From Deltaproteobacteria bacterium (GTDB lineage: Bacteria > Desulfobacterota > Desulfomonilia > Desulfomonilales > Desulfomonilaceae): a stretch of 64,000 nt of DNA. Each line of letters starts with the position of its first letter. Positions within the stretch are counted from its first letter, which is position 1. The translations under genes and the position numbers were made by a program. The notes beneath the pieces were generated by a model, which worked only from the letters and a program-made list of their open reading frames with translations, was not told where the DNA came from and did not search any database. The DNA lies in assembly GCA_021777225.1 (NCBI GenBank), contig JAJYDQ010000005.1, positions 19,430 through 83,429 on the forward strand, written 5' to 3'. Positions 26,950 to 36,051 of the stretch are shown one piece after another.

Positions 26950-28239
26950 ATGAGAAAGGTAATGTATTTAATCGTTTTAATTGGGTTATTTGTGGCTTAT
27001 GGAGACGCTTACGCACAGGAAGAGGCTGTGGAATTTTACAACAGGGGAGTTGAAGCTCTTGCCCAGGACAGACTGGACGATGCGATCAGCCTATTTTCCA
27101 AGGCCGTAAAAATAGATCCAGTTGATCACTACGCGTACAATAATTTAGGAGTAGCCTACAAACGTAAGGGAAACTATGAAAAGGCGATCCAGAATTATAC
27201 CCGGGCTTTGGAGATCAAGCCAGATTATTACGCTGCCCAGATTAATCGGGGAATAGCCCGGTTCCGTAAGGGAGATTACGATCAGGCTCTTGAAGACCTG
27301 GAATCAGTGGCGCGCCTTAGGAAACGAGATCCAGCCATTTCTGCAACGTTGGGTTTAATATACAAAGAAAAGGGAGATTTTGACAAATCCATCAAAAACC
27401 TCAAGGACGCTATAGCGATGAACAAAAACGGTATTAGCGCTCAAAAAGCTTTGGGTGAGGTCTATGAGGCTAATAAGGATTACGGAAAAGCCCTGGATGT
27501 ATATTTAAAATTACGGACGACTTTGGCCAAAAAGGGCGATCCAGGGAACATCGACAAAAAAATTGAACATCTGAGAAACTCGTACGTGTCTGAACTTTAC
27601 AATCAGGGACTTGAAGAATACAGGCTCGGAAACGCAAAACATGCTTTGGCGATATGGGCGACTGGTCTCAAGGTTGATCCTAATAATTTACAGATACTTA
27701 GAGACCGTGGTTTGACATATTATAAATTGGGTCAGTACCAAAAAGCTCTGGAAGATTTTAATCACGCTGTGGAAATCGGGCCTGGTCAAGAAGAAATATA
27801 CAGGGTTCGAGGCGATACGTATTACAAATTGAAGAAAGCGGACAAGGCTTTAGATGATTATCGTAAGGCCATAGAAATGAATCCCCATGATGCGATATGC
27901 TACAACAATCTTGGCTTGGTGTTTCATGAAACCGGTGACATCGATCGCGCGTTGGAAGATTACTCGAAGGCAATCTCAATCGATCCATCCAATCCTTCAT
28001 TCTACGAAAACCGCGCTCTAGTTTACTTGGCTAAACACGACAACATTCACGCGGCTGAAGACTATAAAAAAGCTCTCGGCCTGACTGATGACCAGAAAGC
28101 CAGGGAAATTATATCTCAGAAAATCGCTGGCTTGACAGGTCAGACTGGTTTGAATCCTGATCTACCTGTCTCCGAACCCAACGCCGCATCCGTCAGGGAA
28201 CGCGGAAGCTCAGTTAGGGACATTCGTCCAGGGTGGTAG
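26950..28239 (+). CDS. Exported tetratricopeptide-repeat protein
   Basis: About 429 residues with a signal peptide (MRKVMYLIVLIGLFVAYGDA, predicted cut after AYA) and about ten TPR motifs filling residues ~24-400, several near consensus (AYNNLGVAYKRKGNYEKAI, CYNNLGLVFHETGDIDRAL). The C-terminal ~40 residues are low-complexity. TPR superhelices scaffold protein complexes, here in the periplasm or at the outer membrane. The ATG at 26950 is chosen because it begins a clean signal peptide; a TTG at 26896 would add 18 residues. Partner unknown. Confidence 0.88.
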   Translation: MRKVMYLIVLIGLFVAYGDAYAQEEAVEFYNRGVEALAQDRLDDAISLFSKAVKIDPVDHYAYNNLGVAYKRKGNYEKAIQNYTRALEIKPDYYAAQINRGIARFRKGDYDQALEDLESVARLRKRDPAISATLGLIYKEKGDFDKSIKNLKDAIAMNKNGISAQKALGEVYEANKDYGKALDVYLKLRTTLAKKGDPGNIDKKIEHLRNSYVSELYNQGLEEYRLGNAKHALAIWATGLKVDPNNLQILRDRGLTYYKLGQYQKALEDFNHAVEIGPGQEEIYRVRGDTYYKLKKADKALDDYRKAIEMNPHDAICYNNLGLVFHETGDIDRALEDYSKAISIDPSNPSFYENRALVYLAKHDNIHAAEDYKKALGLTDDQKAREIISQKIAGLTGQTGLNPDLPVSEPNAASVRERGSSVRDIRPGW

Positions 28240-28504
28240 AAATTTGATGACGATTTGGTTGAAGTCATATGTGCAATTTAATTAATATAAGAGATTAGGT
28301 TATTGAATGACGTACTGATTATTATTGACAAATTAATAATATCATAATAGAAGGAATGACGGATACGAATAAACTTGGTCATGAAGTAAGCTAATTGCTC
28401 TTCAACCGTTATTCGACGCTAAATTCAACAGAGTGTTTTCTTTTGCTGTCTTCGGCTGATATCTTGTTGTCGCCGCTTTACAATTCAGCCCTGTGAGTAA
28501 ATGT

Positions 28505-29116
28505 ATGAGTTTTATAGAAGCTAGTAATCCGATAGATATATTTATTCTGGCTACTATACTGATCACCTTCATTCTCGGTTTCTGGAAGGGATTTGTAAGA
28601 TCCCTGACTGCTCTAACAGGTCTTGCTGTTGGAGTATGGGCTGCCACCAGTTATTATCCCCTGGTTCAAAATCAGCTTGGCAAGATATCGTCTCTTAATC
28701 CACAGATCTCAATCATAATTTCCATGGTGCTCGTTTTCGTTTTGGCGCAGGTAATATTTGTTGTTATTAGACGCGTCCTGGAAGCAATTTTGGATTTCAC
28801 ACGCCTGGGTTGGCTAGACCGTGTTTTTGGCGCTGCCATGGGCGTTGTGACGGGGTTTTTAATTGCCGCTGCCGCTGTTCAGGTGACGCTGATCGCCGCC
28901 CCTGAGTGGCAGGCGGTAAAGTCCTCTGTTTTGGCGCTGCCGGTTGAAGGTATGACATACAAGCTCTTGGCTTATGTGCCACAGGGAACGAGAAGTCAGG
29001 TCCACGCGGTGATTTCAAAGTGGCGGGCCCCTCAGGAAGGTTTACAACAGGTCCCAGCAAGACTGGGAGCCCGAGTGCTTAGACCGGATGGCGATTTGGC
29101 CCCTGAGCCGAAATAG
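28505..29116 (+). CDS. CvpA-family membrane protein
   Basis: About 203 residues with four predicted membrane helices (IDIFILATILITFILGFWKG, LTGLAVGVWAA, ISIIISMVLVFVLAQVIFVV and a helix around GAAMGVVTGFLIAAAAVQV) and a basic, Pro-rich cytoplasmic tail. The GFWKGFVRSLTALTGLAVG motif is typical of CvpA, named for colicin V production, whose role is envelope-related but poorly defined. An upstream in-frame GTG at 28493 is possible; neither start has a strong ribosome site. The LysM lipoprotein follows after 35 bases and is probably cotranscribed. Confidence 0.85.
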   Translation: MSFIEASNPIDIFILATILITFILGFWKGFVRSLTALTGLAVGVWAATSYYPLVQNQLGKISSLNPQISIIISMVLVFVLAQVIFVVIRRVLEAILDFTRLGWLDRVFGAAMGVVTGFLIAAAAVQVTLIAAPEWQAVKSSVLALPVEGMTYKLLAYVPQGTRSQVHAVISKWRAPQEGLQQVPARLGARVLRPDGDLAPEPK

Positions 29117-29151
29117 ATTATGAAGTCGGTCACCTTTTTCAGGAGGATTTC

Positions 29152-30033
29152 ATGAAGCGATTCCTCTCGTTTTTTGCAATTTTAAATGTACTTGTTCTCT
29201 TCTCGGGGTGCGCCTACTTCCAGAAGAAGGATGAACCGCCCCCCTTACCACCCATTGAAGAAGTTAAGCCTCCTCTAACCATGAAAAGTGAATATTTTAA
29301 ATCTTTTCCATGGTCAGAGCTTCAAAGCCCGAAAAAGGACGGCAATGATCAGGACACGATAACCGTCACGGTTAAAGAGGGTGAGACGCTGGACGGGATT
29401 GCCGAGAGCATGATGGGAAACGCCTCACAGGCCAGTGGACTTGCCACATTTAACAAGTTGGCGTCGGCAAACAGTATCAGTCCGGGAGACAAACTGGTAA
29501 TTCCATATCCTATTATCGGCGTCAGCAGTCAAATAATGATCAAGTCTAAGGGCGCGAAGGATTTTTCCGAGCCCGAAAACTTCGGGGCTCCTTTTAAAAA
29601 GGGCGATCAATATAAATTCAGATTTGAGAGCAATGTTGATGGTAATCTCTATATATACAGAAAAGGGGTTAAAGGTGTCGTAGCGCTTTACCCCGCTCCA
29701 CTAAAAAAGAGCAAACGCAACAAGAACCCGGAACCTTTGATGAGAGATTCAGGGAAAGTTACAGCCTACGATCCGGTATTGATCCCAATTGGAAAGACTG
29801 GCTTCGCATACAACCCCAAGAATGCCGGAGACATGATCTATGTGTTCCTTTCACTGCGCAAGATACCTGAGCTTGAGGACCTCAAGACCAAGCCTGCAAT
29901 CAAGGTGGAAGATATCGAGGACGTCATGCATAGGGTAAAAGAAGGTGAAATAAAGAGTGATCCGCCTTTGCGTTTGTTGAGGATAAGCGATCCATCAGAA
30001 GTGCTTGGCTTCACGGTAAACATAGATGGCTGA
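29152..30033 (+). CDS. LysM-domain lipoprotein
   Basis: A 293-residue lipoprotein: signal sequence with lipobox LFSGC (Cys20), a Pro-rich linker, a LysM domain (~70-125, VKEGETLDGIAESMMGN to ISPGDKLVIPY) and a beta-rich domain (~150-290) resembling DUF4384-type modules (FRFESNVDGNLYIYRKG, VALYPAP). LysM suggests binding to peptidoglycan, placing it in the periplasm or on the outer-membrane inner leaflet. AGGAGG lies five bases before the ATG. Downstream is a tRNA gene, so the operon ends here. Confidence 0.87.
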   Translation: MKRFLSFFAILNVLVLFSGCAYFQKKDEPPPLPPIEEVKPPLTMKSEYFKSFPWSELQSPKKDGNDQDTITVTVKEGETLDGIAESMMGNASQASGLATFNKLASANSISPGDKLVIPYPIIGVSSQIMIKSKGAKDFSEPENFGAPFKKGDQYKFRFESNVDGNLYIYRKGVKGVVALYPAPLKKSKRNKNPEPLMRDSGKVTAYDPVLIPIGKTGFAYNPKNAGDMIYVFLSLRKIPELEDLKTKPAIKVEDIEDVMHRVKEGEIKSDPPLRLLRISDPSEVLGFTVNIDG

Positions 30034-30084
30034 GAATGTGCTTGACATAGATTTACCTTGTAACTTATAAATACAAGGTTGCTC

Positions 30085-30160
<76 letters not shown>

Positions 30161-30177
30161 AAGGTTTTGCTTTAAAT

Positions 30178-30217
30178 ATCGCCAAGTTGGCTTACGCTAG
30201 CTTGGCGATCCGTTTTT
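30178..30217 (+). terminator. Intrinsic terminator after tRNA-Ala
   Basis: ATCGCCAAG (30178-30186) pairs with CTTGGCGAT (30201-30209), followed by CCGTTTTT. Confidence 0.8.
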
Positions 30218-30278
30218 GTGGACGCTTTGTTGAATGATTTAGTGAATTCTAATTAACACCAACATTGGAGATTTTGAT

Positions 30279-31448
30279 TTGAAAAGACTGAGGATTACCC
30301 TAATAGCGCTTTTGACGATTCTTGCAATTTCAACAGCCGCCTTCGCTGAAGACAAATTCAGGTTCGCAGTTTTCTCAGATACCAGAGGGAACCTGATAAC
30401 CAAATCGTGTTTGGATGATAATGCGGGAGTTTCGTCAATACTACCTTTAGTTCGGGATCATGTCATAAAAATTAACGAAACTAAGCCGATCCAGTTGGTC
30501 CTGTTCCCAGGGGACATGGTGACAGGCTCTTTCCCTCGAGACGCGGGTTCAACATCAGAATGTAATAGGGTCCAACTGAGCAAATGGCGAGAAGTGATGA
30601 AGCCGCTATTGGACAAGAGGATTCAGGTTCGAGTAACCGTAGGGAACCACGAAGTTGGGACGTTCGATCCTTCGAAAGAAGATGTTAGTTGTGGAAAACA
30701 TGGACGAGCATATTTGCCGTCATATCAAAATTTCCAGGTTTTCAAGGATATTTTAGGAGATATGTTGGCGGAAGACAATGGCCCCAGTTCCGATCTGGGA
30801 CTTACTTATTCTTTCGATGTTGATGGTTGTCACTTTACAGTCCTTTCAGCATACACCATGTATGAGAACAATTCATTTTCCAATGAGACCATTCAATGGC
30901 TTGATAAAGATTTAGAGACCGCACGCGACAAGGGGTACAAACTATTTGTAACATCACATCCACCAGCTTTTCCGGGTGGAGGGCATACCTGGGATTGTTT
31001 ACCCTTTTTTGACCCTAGTTACGCCTGTTGCGGCTATTCCGGGATCGATCGTAGAAAGGAAAGAGACAGATTCTGGAACATATTGAGAAAACATGGCGTA
31101 GTGGCCTATTTTTGTGGTCATGAGCACAACACCCAAGTTCAGTTGGTGGATGACTGCTGGCAGGCCACAATTGGCGGCTTAACCTCAAAACTCTACAAAT
31201 TTAACGGGGCTGAAGGCGATACCGAACGCAATTCAATTTTGTACGACGGGCATTTTCAGAACCCTAAGGCTACAGTTAACTGGCCATGGGATGAAAACGA
31301 CAGGCAAAGCCATTGGGGATGGGCTCTAATTACAGTAGATGGTCAAAACGTAACGATGGACATTTATGGCACGGAAAAACGACCGGAATCAGTAGATGAT
31401 TTCAGAAAGCTCAAAACTTTTATTCTTCTGGGCAAAAATCAACATTAA
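30279..31448 (+). CDS. Secreted calcineurin-like metallophosphoesterase
   Basis: A 389-residue phosphoesterase with a signal peptide (cut after AFA near residue 23). The metallophosphoesterase motifs appear in order: FSDTRGN (an Arg where many members have the metal-binding His), FPGDMV, VGNHEVG, FVTSHPP and FCGHEHN. It hydrolyses phosphate esters in the periplasm or outside; the substrate cannot be told. Several extra cysteines (SYACCGYSG, VDDCW) fit an extracytoplasmic disulfide-bonded protein. TTG start at 30279 with GGAG eight bases upstream. Flanked by tRNA genes, it is probably monocistronic. Confidence 0.87.
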   Translation: MKRLRITLIALLTILAISTAAFAEDKFRFAVFSDTRGNLITKSCLDDNAGVSSILPLVRDHVIKINETKPIQLVLFPGDMVTGSFPRDAGSTSECNRVQLSKWREVMKPLLDKRIQVRVTVGNHEVGTFDPSKEDVSCGKHGRAYLPSYQNFQVFKDILGDMLAEDNGPSSDLGLTYSFDVDGCHFTVLSAYTMYENNSFSNETIQWLDKDLETARDKGYKLFVTSHPPAFPGGGHTWDCLPFFDPSYACCGYSGIDRRKERDRFWNILRKHGVVAYFCGHEHNTQVQLVDDCWQATIGGLTSKLYKFNGAEGDTERNSILYDGHFQNPKATVNWPWDENDRQSHWGWALITVDGQNVTMDIYGTEKRPESVDDFRKLKTFILLGKNQH

Positions 31449-31537
31449 AAATTATTTCAGGATAAAGACTGGGAATCATTGTTGATATTATTTTCAATGA
31501 TTCAATGGAATACCCTGCGGTTGCTGAGGGAAACAAC

Positions 31538-31570
31538 AAAAAACGGTCGCTGGGCTTTTCCCAGGGACCG
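31538..31570 (-). terminator. Intrinsic terminator of the tyrS/tRNA-Pro transcript
   Basis: On the minus strand CGGTC plus CTGGG arms pair across one G-G mismatch with CCCAG and GACCG, and TTTTTTGTTG follows. It ends the transcript just after the tRNA. Confidence 0.75.
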
Positions 31571-31587
31571 TAATTTATTGATTTAAT

Positions 31588-31664
31588 TGGTCGGGACGAC
31601 TGGATTTGAACCAGCGACCCCTGCGTCCCGAACGCAGTGCTCTACCAGGCTGAGCCACGTCCCG
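31588..31664 (-). tRNA. tRNA-Pro (anticodon CGG)
   Basis: A 77-base cloverleaf on the minus strand: acceptor CGGGACG, D-arm GGCTCAGCCTGGTAGAGC, anticodon stem CTGCG/CGCAG with loop TTCGGGA, T-arm GCTGGTTCAAATCCAGT, encoded CCA. The anticodon CGG reads CCG. It lies 28 bases downstream of tyrS on the same strand and before a terminator, so it may be processed from the tyrS message. Confidence 0.95.
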
Positions 31665-31692
31665 ACAAAAAATAACTATAACCTCTGTTTGT

Positions 31693-32952
31693 TTAAGTGT
31701 CCATGTTTTTTTGGTACTTTGTTTTGACTCGATAGAATTTTCTTTTCCCAATCTGCATGGTTGTTTCATTAGCTGAAAGAGTTATTTGGATGGATGGGTC
31801 TTCAATCTTAATGCCGTCGAGTTTCACGCCGCCCTGAGTAATAAGCCGCTTGGCTTCAGCTTTGGAAACCTCGCCGATCTCGGCGACCAGTTCATAAGCA
31901 GGGTAGTTCACAGCAGTCAACTGAACTAGAGGAATATCGCTTGGAAGCTCTCTCCTTTGGACAACCTTTTCAAAATGGTCTTCACCACGTCTAGCAGCCG
32001 ACCAATCATGATATTCAGCTACGATGCTCCTTGCGAGGGCTTTCTTGATCTGCATGGGATGGAACGGGTCCCCGGCTTCCTGATGTTTATCCACTTCCTT
32101 CAAAGCTAATCCAAACCTGTTTACCTCATCGATATTTACATCAGTCAGCAACGTGAAATATTTTACAATCAGGTCGTCCTGAATGGACATAGTCTTGCCA
32201 AATATATCTTCGGGTGAGTCATCAACCGCTATATAATTACGTTCCGTTTTACTCATTTTTTTGGAACCATCTAAACCCTCGATTAATGGGGTCATCATTA
32301 CAACTTGAGGTTCCTGCCCAAACTGAAGTTGCAGGTCCCGACCGGCCAACAAATTAAATTTCTGGTCCGTCCCACCTAACTCCACATTACATTTCAAGGC
32401 GACCGAATCGTACCCTTGCATAAGGGGATACAAGAATTCCGTAATGCTAATGGGTGAGCCTTCCTTAAAGCGCCTTTCAAAATCGTTTCTTTCCAGCATT
32501 CGGGCGACTGTCGACCTGTAAGCAAGATCAAGGCAGTCCGCGAATGACATTGGATCAAACCATTCCCCATTGTTGCGGATTTCTGTCTTCTGTTCATCCA
32601 GGATTTTGAATACCTGGTTTTTGTAATTTCTGGCGTGTTCCCAGACCTGATCCTTGGTAAGCCTAACCCTAGCTTCGGAACGTTCAGTAGGATCCCCAAT
32701 CCGAGCGGTAAAATCTCCGATCAAAAATATGGCGATGTGTCCCATATCCTGGAAATGTTTAAGCTTTCTGATTGTAACCATGTGTCCCAAATGTATGTCA
32801 GCCGCAGTGGGGTCTACCCCCAGTTTTACTCGAAGAGGCACACCGGTGTGAGCGCTTTTTGCAAGCATTTTGCGCAGTTCTTCTTCGTGGATGATTTCTT
32901 CCACCCCGCGCATGATGTGGCGCATTTGGGTTTCTATATCCGGGAACGACAT
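31693..32952 (-). CDS. tyrS: Tyrosyl-tRNA synthetase
   Basis: About 419 residues. It charges tRNA-Tyr with tyrosine. Class I motifs are clear: HLGH (HIGH-type) in the first third, DGSKKMSKTERN (KMSKS-type) near residue 235, and a C-terminal S4 RNA-binding domain after residue ~350. The tyrosine-pocket segment (LGGTDQKFNLLAGR) is present. ATG at 32952 is chosen because AAAGG lies eight bases upstream; the frame opens five codons earlier. Wording is of the bacterial TyrZ-like subtype. tRNA-Pro and a terminator follow. Confidence 0.95.
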   Translation of the reverse strand: MSFPDIETQMRHIMRGVEEIIHEEELRKMLAKSAHTGVPLRVKLGVDPTAADIHLGHMVTIRKLKHFQDMGHIAIFLIGDFTARIGDPTERSEARVRLTKDQVWEHARNYKNQVFKILDEQKTEIRNNGEWFDPMSFADCLDLAYRSTVARMLERNDFERRFKEGSPISITEFLYPLMQGYDSVALKCNVELGGTDQKFNLLAGRDLQLQFGQEPQVVMMTPLIEGLDGSKKMSKTERNYIAVDDSPEDIFGKTMSIQDDLIVKYFTLLTDVNIDEVNRFGLALKEVDKHQEAGDPFHPMQIKKALARSIVAEYHDWSAARRGEDHFEKVVQRRELPSDIPLVQLTAVNYPAYELVAEIGEVSKAEAKRLITQGGVKLDGIKIEDPSIQITLSANETTMQIGKRKFYRVKTKYQKNMDT

Positions 32953-33068
32953 GATAAAGCCTTTCATTGAGTTTTGTTTTAGCGATGAGAATGTATCAAA
33001 AAAATGAATTCTAACTGACTAAGAGGTTGTTTTCAATTGAAAATGAATTGAACAGATAGAGGAAGGGA

Positions 33069-33827
33069 TCAGAAATAGGCTTTAGATGTGAGCATGAGAT
33101 GCAACAAGAATTCATGATTCCCCTTTGGACCACGAAGGGGGGATTCAATCTGATTCAAGACCTCAAAACCGGAGTTAACCGCCGCTGTCCTGACATTGGC
33201 GACTGCTGCGGCAATAGCGTCAGAATCTCTAACTACGCCATGTTTCCCCACTTCCAATCTGCCGACCTCAAACTGAGGTTTGACTAAAGGCACGAACCAT
33301 GACCCCCGTGGAAGGATCTCAGCAATTTTTGAAAAGACAAGTTTCAGTGAGATGAAAGAGAGATCTGCAACCGCGGCGTCGATGTGTTCACCCAGAGAAG
33401 CTAATTTCAGATGTCTAATATTAGTCCTCTCAATTAACCTGACTCTCGGATCAATGCGTAGTTTCCAATGAAACTGCCCATATCCAACATCCACTGCCAC
33501 GATTCTGGTTGCGTCCCTTTGAAGTAGACAGTCCGTGAATCCACCAGTCGAAGCGCCTGCATCCAAGATGCTCAGACCAGCGGGATCAATTCCGAATTCA
33601 TCAAGCGCCGCAGCGAGTTTAATACCTCCTCGACTTACATATGGTAGTGGTTCCTTGATCTCCAGTATCGCAGACCTCGAAATATCCTTGCCTGGCTTTT
33701 CAATCCTTGTCCCGTCAACTAGTACTTTACCTCCCATGATCAAGCCCCGCGCCTGTTCTCTGGAAGAAACCAGCCCTCTGTCCAACAACAATATGTCGAG
33801 TCTACACTTGGGATCTTTTTGAATCAT
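33069..33827 (-). CDS. tlyA: TlyA-family 2'-O-rRNA methyltransferase
   Basis: About 252 residues: an N-terminal S4 RNA-binding domain (RLDILLLDRGLVSSREQARG) followed by a SAM-dependent methyltransferase of the FtsJ type (LDAGASTGGFTDCLLQ, the VDVGYGQFHW segment, ADLSFISL and VKPQFEVG). TlyA proteins methylate 16S/23S rRNA cytidines in known species; the older name is hemolysin A. The ATG at 33827 follows the upstream stop by 16 bases; no strong ribosome site is seen, so translation may be coupled. Confidence 0.9.
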   Translation of the reverse strand: MIQKDPKCRLDILLLDRGLVSSREQARGLIMGGKVLVDGTRIEKPGKDISRSAILEIKEPLPYVSRGGIKLAAALDEFGIDPAGLSILDAGASTGGFTDCLLQRDATRIVAVDVGYGQFHWKLRIDPRVRLIERTNIRHLKLASLGEHIDAAVADLSFISLKLVFSKIAEILPRGSWFVPLVKPQFEVGRLEVGKHGVVRDSDAIAAAVANVRTAAVNSGFEVLNQIESPLRGPKGNHEFLLHLMLTSKAYF

Positions 33828-33843
33828 AAATGCGGTACAGGAA

Positions 33844-34422
33844 TTATGAACCCGGCATGATTGTAAAATCAAGAACATCCACTATACTGAAACCATAATA
33901 TAAATAGATCATGCCGCTTCCAAGAAAATCTTCCGGTCTATGAATGGTAAAATGGTAATCAAACTCTCCTTGACGATTGGCAAGTCGAACGGTTTCTTCA
34001 TATTGTCTTGAATCTGGCAATTTTATGACAAATTTCAACGGGGTATCAGATGTTGAAGCGCGATAGGAGAAGCGTACAATGAGCGTAAGGCGATCACCGA
34101 AAAGGCCTGCATTGAATGTCCTGCTATTACCTAAAAATTTCCACTTGTTTTGCTGAGCTATAGCTGGGCCAAACTGTAAATCATAGATCGAAAGTCGACC
34201 AGGCATCTCCCAGGAAAGTTCGCGACCTGGGGTTTCGTCGTTTCCTGGGACATTTTTCTTTACTGTGTCGACAACAGGTTTTTTAGATGTGAAAGTTTCT
34301 GTCGCCGACGCAAACCTATCACAAGATATCGATATTATAATTAAACATATTCCAATGATATATGCTTGAGAAATCGGCCGAGAACGCCACTCGATCGTTC
34401 GAATAACGCTCCCTGCTTTCAT
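33844..34422 (-). CDS. Signal-anchored protein of unknown function
   Basis: About 192 residues, not recognised. A hydrophobic segment at ~20-36 (AYIIGICLIIISISC) with a Cys suggests a signal peptide or membrane anchor. The rest looks beta-rich (RLTLIVRFSYRASTSD, EGEFDYHFTI-like strands, IYLYYGFSIV), perhaps a carbohydrate-binding or Ig-like fold. The ATG at 34422 overlaps the upstream stop as ATGA, so translation is coupled to the small membrane protein gene. Probably an envelope protein. Confidence 0.65.
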   Translation of the reverse strand: MKAGSVIRTIEWRSRPISQAYIIGICLIIISISCDRFASATETFTSKKPVVDTVKKNVPGNDETPGRELSWEMPGRLSIYDLQFGPAIAQQNKWKFLGNSRTFNAGLFGDRLTLIVRFSYRASTSDTPLKFVIKLPDSRQYEETVRLANRQGEFDYHFTIHRPEDFLGSGMIYLYYGFSIVDVLDFTIMPGS

Positions 34423-34760
34423 GCGGCCCACCATCTGGGATGAATAGGCTTGGATATTGTTTGACCATCATAAATCTGAGAACCGGGATAATTTACGTCC
34501 TCCGATTTATACGCGTTGTTGACTCCAGCCCTTGCTGGTTCAGGCCGAAGACGTTCATCCGGCGATTGACCACCTATGGCGACTTTAAGAAATTGCTCCT
34601 GCAACCCTGGTTTTTCCGCTTCTTCGCTATTGTTGCTCATTTTCTTAACTTTAGAAGTGAGCATACTAAAAATCCACCAAAAAGCAACAAGCAGTAATAA
34701 AGGAATTACGGTGCTTAATTCGACACCGAGATTTTTAAGCAGTTCGTCAATACTACGCAT
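34419..34760 (-). CDS. Small single-pass membrane protein of unknown function
   Basis: 113 residues: an N-terminal helix (MRSIDELLKNLGVELS), one membrane span (TVIPLLLLVAFWWIFSML), then a basic patch and a polar, Pro-rich tail probably in the cytoplasm. GGAGGTG precedes the ATG. The gene overlaps the next by ATGA and begins an operon of two unknowns plus tlyA. No homology recognised. Confidence 0.65.
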   Translation of the reverse strand: MRSIDELLKNLGVELSTVIPLLLLVAFWWIFSMLTSKVKKMSNNSEEAEKPGLQEQFLKVAIGGQSPDERLRPEPARAGVNNAYKSEDVNYPGSQIYDGQTISKPIHPRWWAA

Positions 34761-34959
34761 TGTCCGACACCTCCGACAAAGCTAACTAATTATAACTAGT
34801 TAAAGAATCGCATAAAAGAAAATCATATCCACTTCAATTCTTTGTTATCCAAATCAGAGAAGACGTTGATTTTTGTTGAAAAGTTCATGTCCTTTCAACT
34901 ATATTTTAAAACTTGTGTATTTTGATCAGCCCCTTCCATAGACTCAGGAGGTTCCTTAA

Positions 34960-36045
34960 ATGACCGCTCGCATCCATAATTTCAACCCTGGTCCTGCAGC
35001 GTTGCCGCTAATCGTACTAGAAGAAACCCGTGAAGCCATGTTGGATTTCAAGGGTTCAGGTATGTCCATCGCTGAAGTTAGCCATCGCTCGACCGTTTTT
35101 GAAGATGTCGTTAACCACTCCGTATCACGAGTCAAACGTCTGCTCAATTTGAGTGAAGACTACAAAGTTCTTTTTTTACAGGGAGGAGCGAGTCTCCAGT
35201 TCAGCATGGTTCCCATGAACCTTATTCCTCAGGGTATGGCCGCCAACTACATCAACACTGGAACTTGGGCTACAAAGGCCATAAAGGAAGCCGAGATCCT
35301 TGGCAAATCCTGCACGGTTATTGCCTCCAGTGAAGACCGGAATTTCAGCTACATACCAGAAAATTATCATGTGTCAACAGAAGCCGCTTACCTTCATTAC
35401 ACCTCCAACAATACCATTAAGGGAACTCAGTGGAATTCAGCCCCGAAGGCCGGCGGAGTTCCACTCGTTTCTGATATGTCTTCAGACATCTTCAGCCGCC
35501 CCTTTGTTCCTGATCCTTTTGGCTTGATCTACGCGGGCGCTCAAAAGAACCTTGGTCCGGCGGGGGTAACACTGGTAATCATTCGTGAAGACATGTTAGA
35601 GAGGTGTCCCAAGAATATTCCAACCATGCTGCGTTACTCGACGCATGCGGAAAAGAATTCCCTGTACAATACTCCGCCATGTATATCTATCTTTATGGTT
35701 AGCTTAGTCCTCAAATGGATAGAAGAAACCATCGGCGGACTCGAAGCCATGGATCGCCGTAACAGACAAAAAGCTACGATGCTATATGACTACATGGACA
35801 GCAGTGATTTTTACGTTGGAACTGCAGATAAGAACAGCCGATCTATGATGAATGTGACCTTTCGCCTGAAGTCGGAGGAACTGGAGAAGAAGTTCATCGC
35901 CGAATCCGCCAAGAATTCATTGGGTGGGCTAAAGGGACATCGTTCCGTAGGCGGTTGCAGGGCCTCAATTTACAATGCTATTGAACCCGAATCAGTCAAG
36001 GCCTTAATCGATTTTATGAACGAATTCGCTAGAAAGAATGGTTAA
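34960..36045 (+). CDS. serC: Phosphoserine aminotransferase
   Basis: A 361-residue PLP enzyme converting 3-phosphohydroxypyruvate and glutamate to phosphoserine and 2-oxoglutarate. Seen: NFNPGPAALP at the start, FLQGGASLQF, the PLP Lys in AGAQKNLGPAG, and the phosphate-binding RSVGGCRASIYN-type C-terminus. GGAGG lies nine bases upstream of the ATG. It ends six bases before the SerA-like gene, forming the usual serine-biosynthesis pair. Confidence 0.96.
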   Translation: MTARIHNFNPGPAALPLIVLEETREAMLDFKGSGMSIAEVSHRSTVFEDVVNHSVSRVKRLLNLSEDYKVLFLQGGASLQFSMVPMNLIPQGMAANYINTGTWATKAIKEAEILGKSCTVIASSEDRNFSYIPENYHVSTEAAYLHYTSNNTIKGTQWNSAPKAGGVPLVSDMSSDIFSRPFVPDPFGLIYAGAQKNLGPAGVTLVIIREDMLERCPKNIPTMLRYSTHAEKNSLYNTPPCISIFMVSLVLKWIEETIGGLEAMDRRNRQKATMLYDYMDSSDFYVGTADKNSRSMMNVTFRLKSEELEKKFIAESAKNSLGGLKGHRSVGGCRASIYNAIEPESVKALIDFMNEFARKNG

Positions 36046-36051
36046 CTCGAT

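Noticed and set aside
31575..31769. 64-codon minus-strand frame over tRNA-Pro
   Set aside because: It is the tRNA gene and the tyrS end read in another frame.
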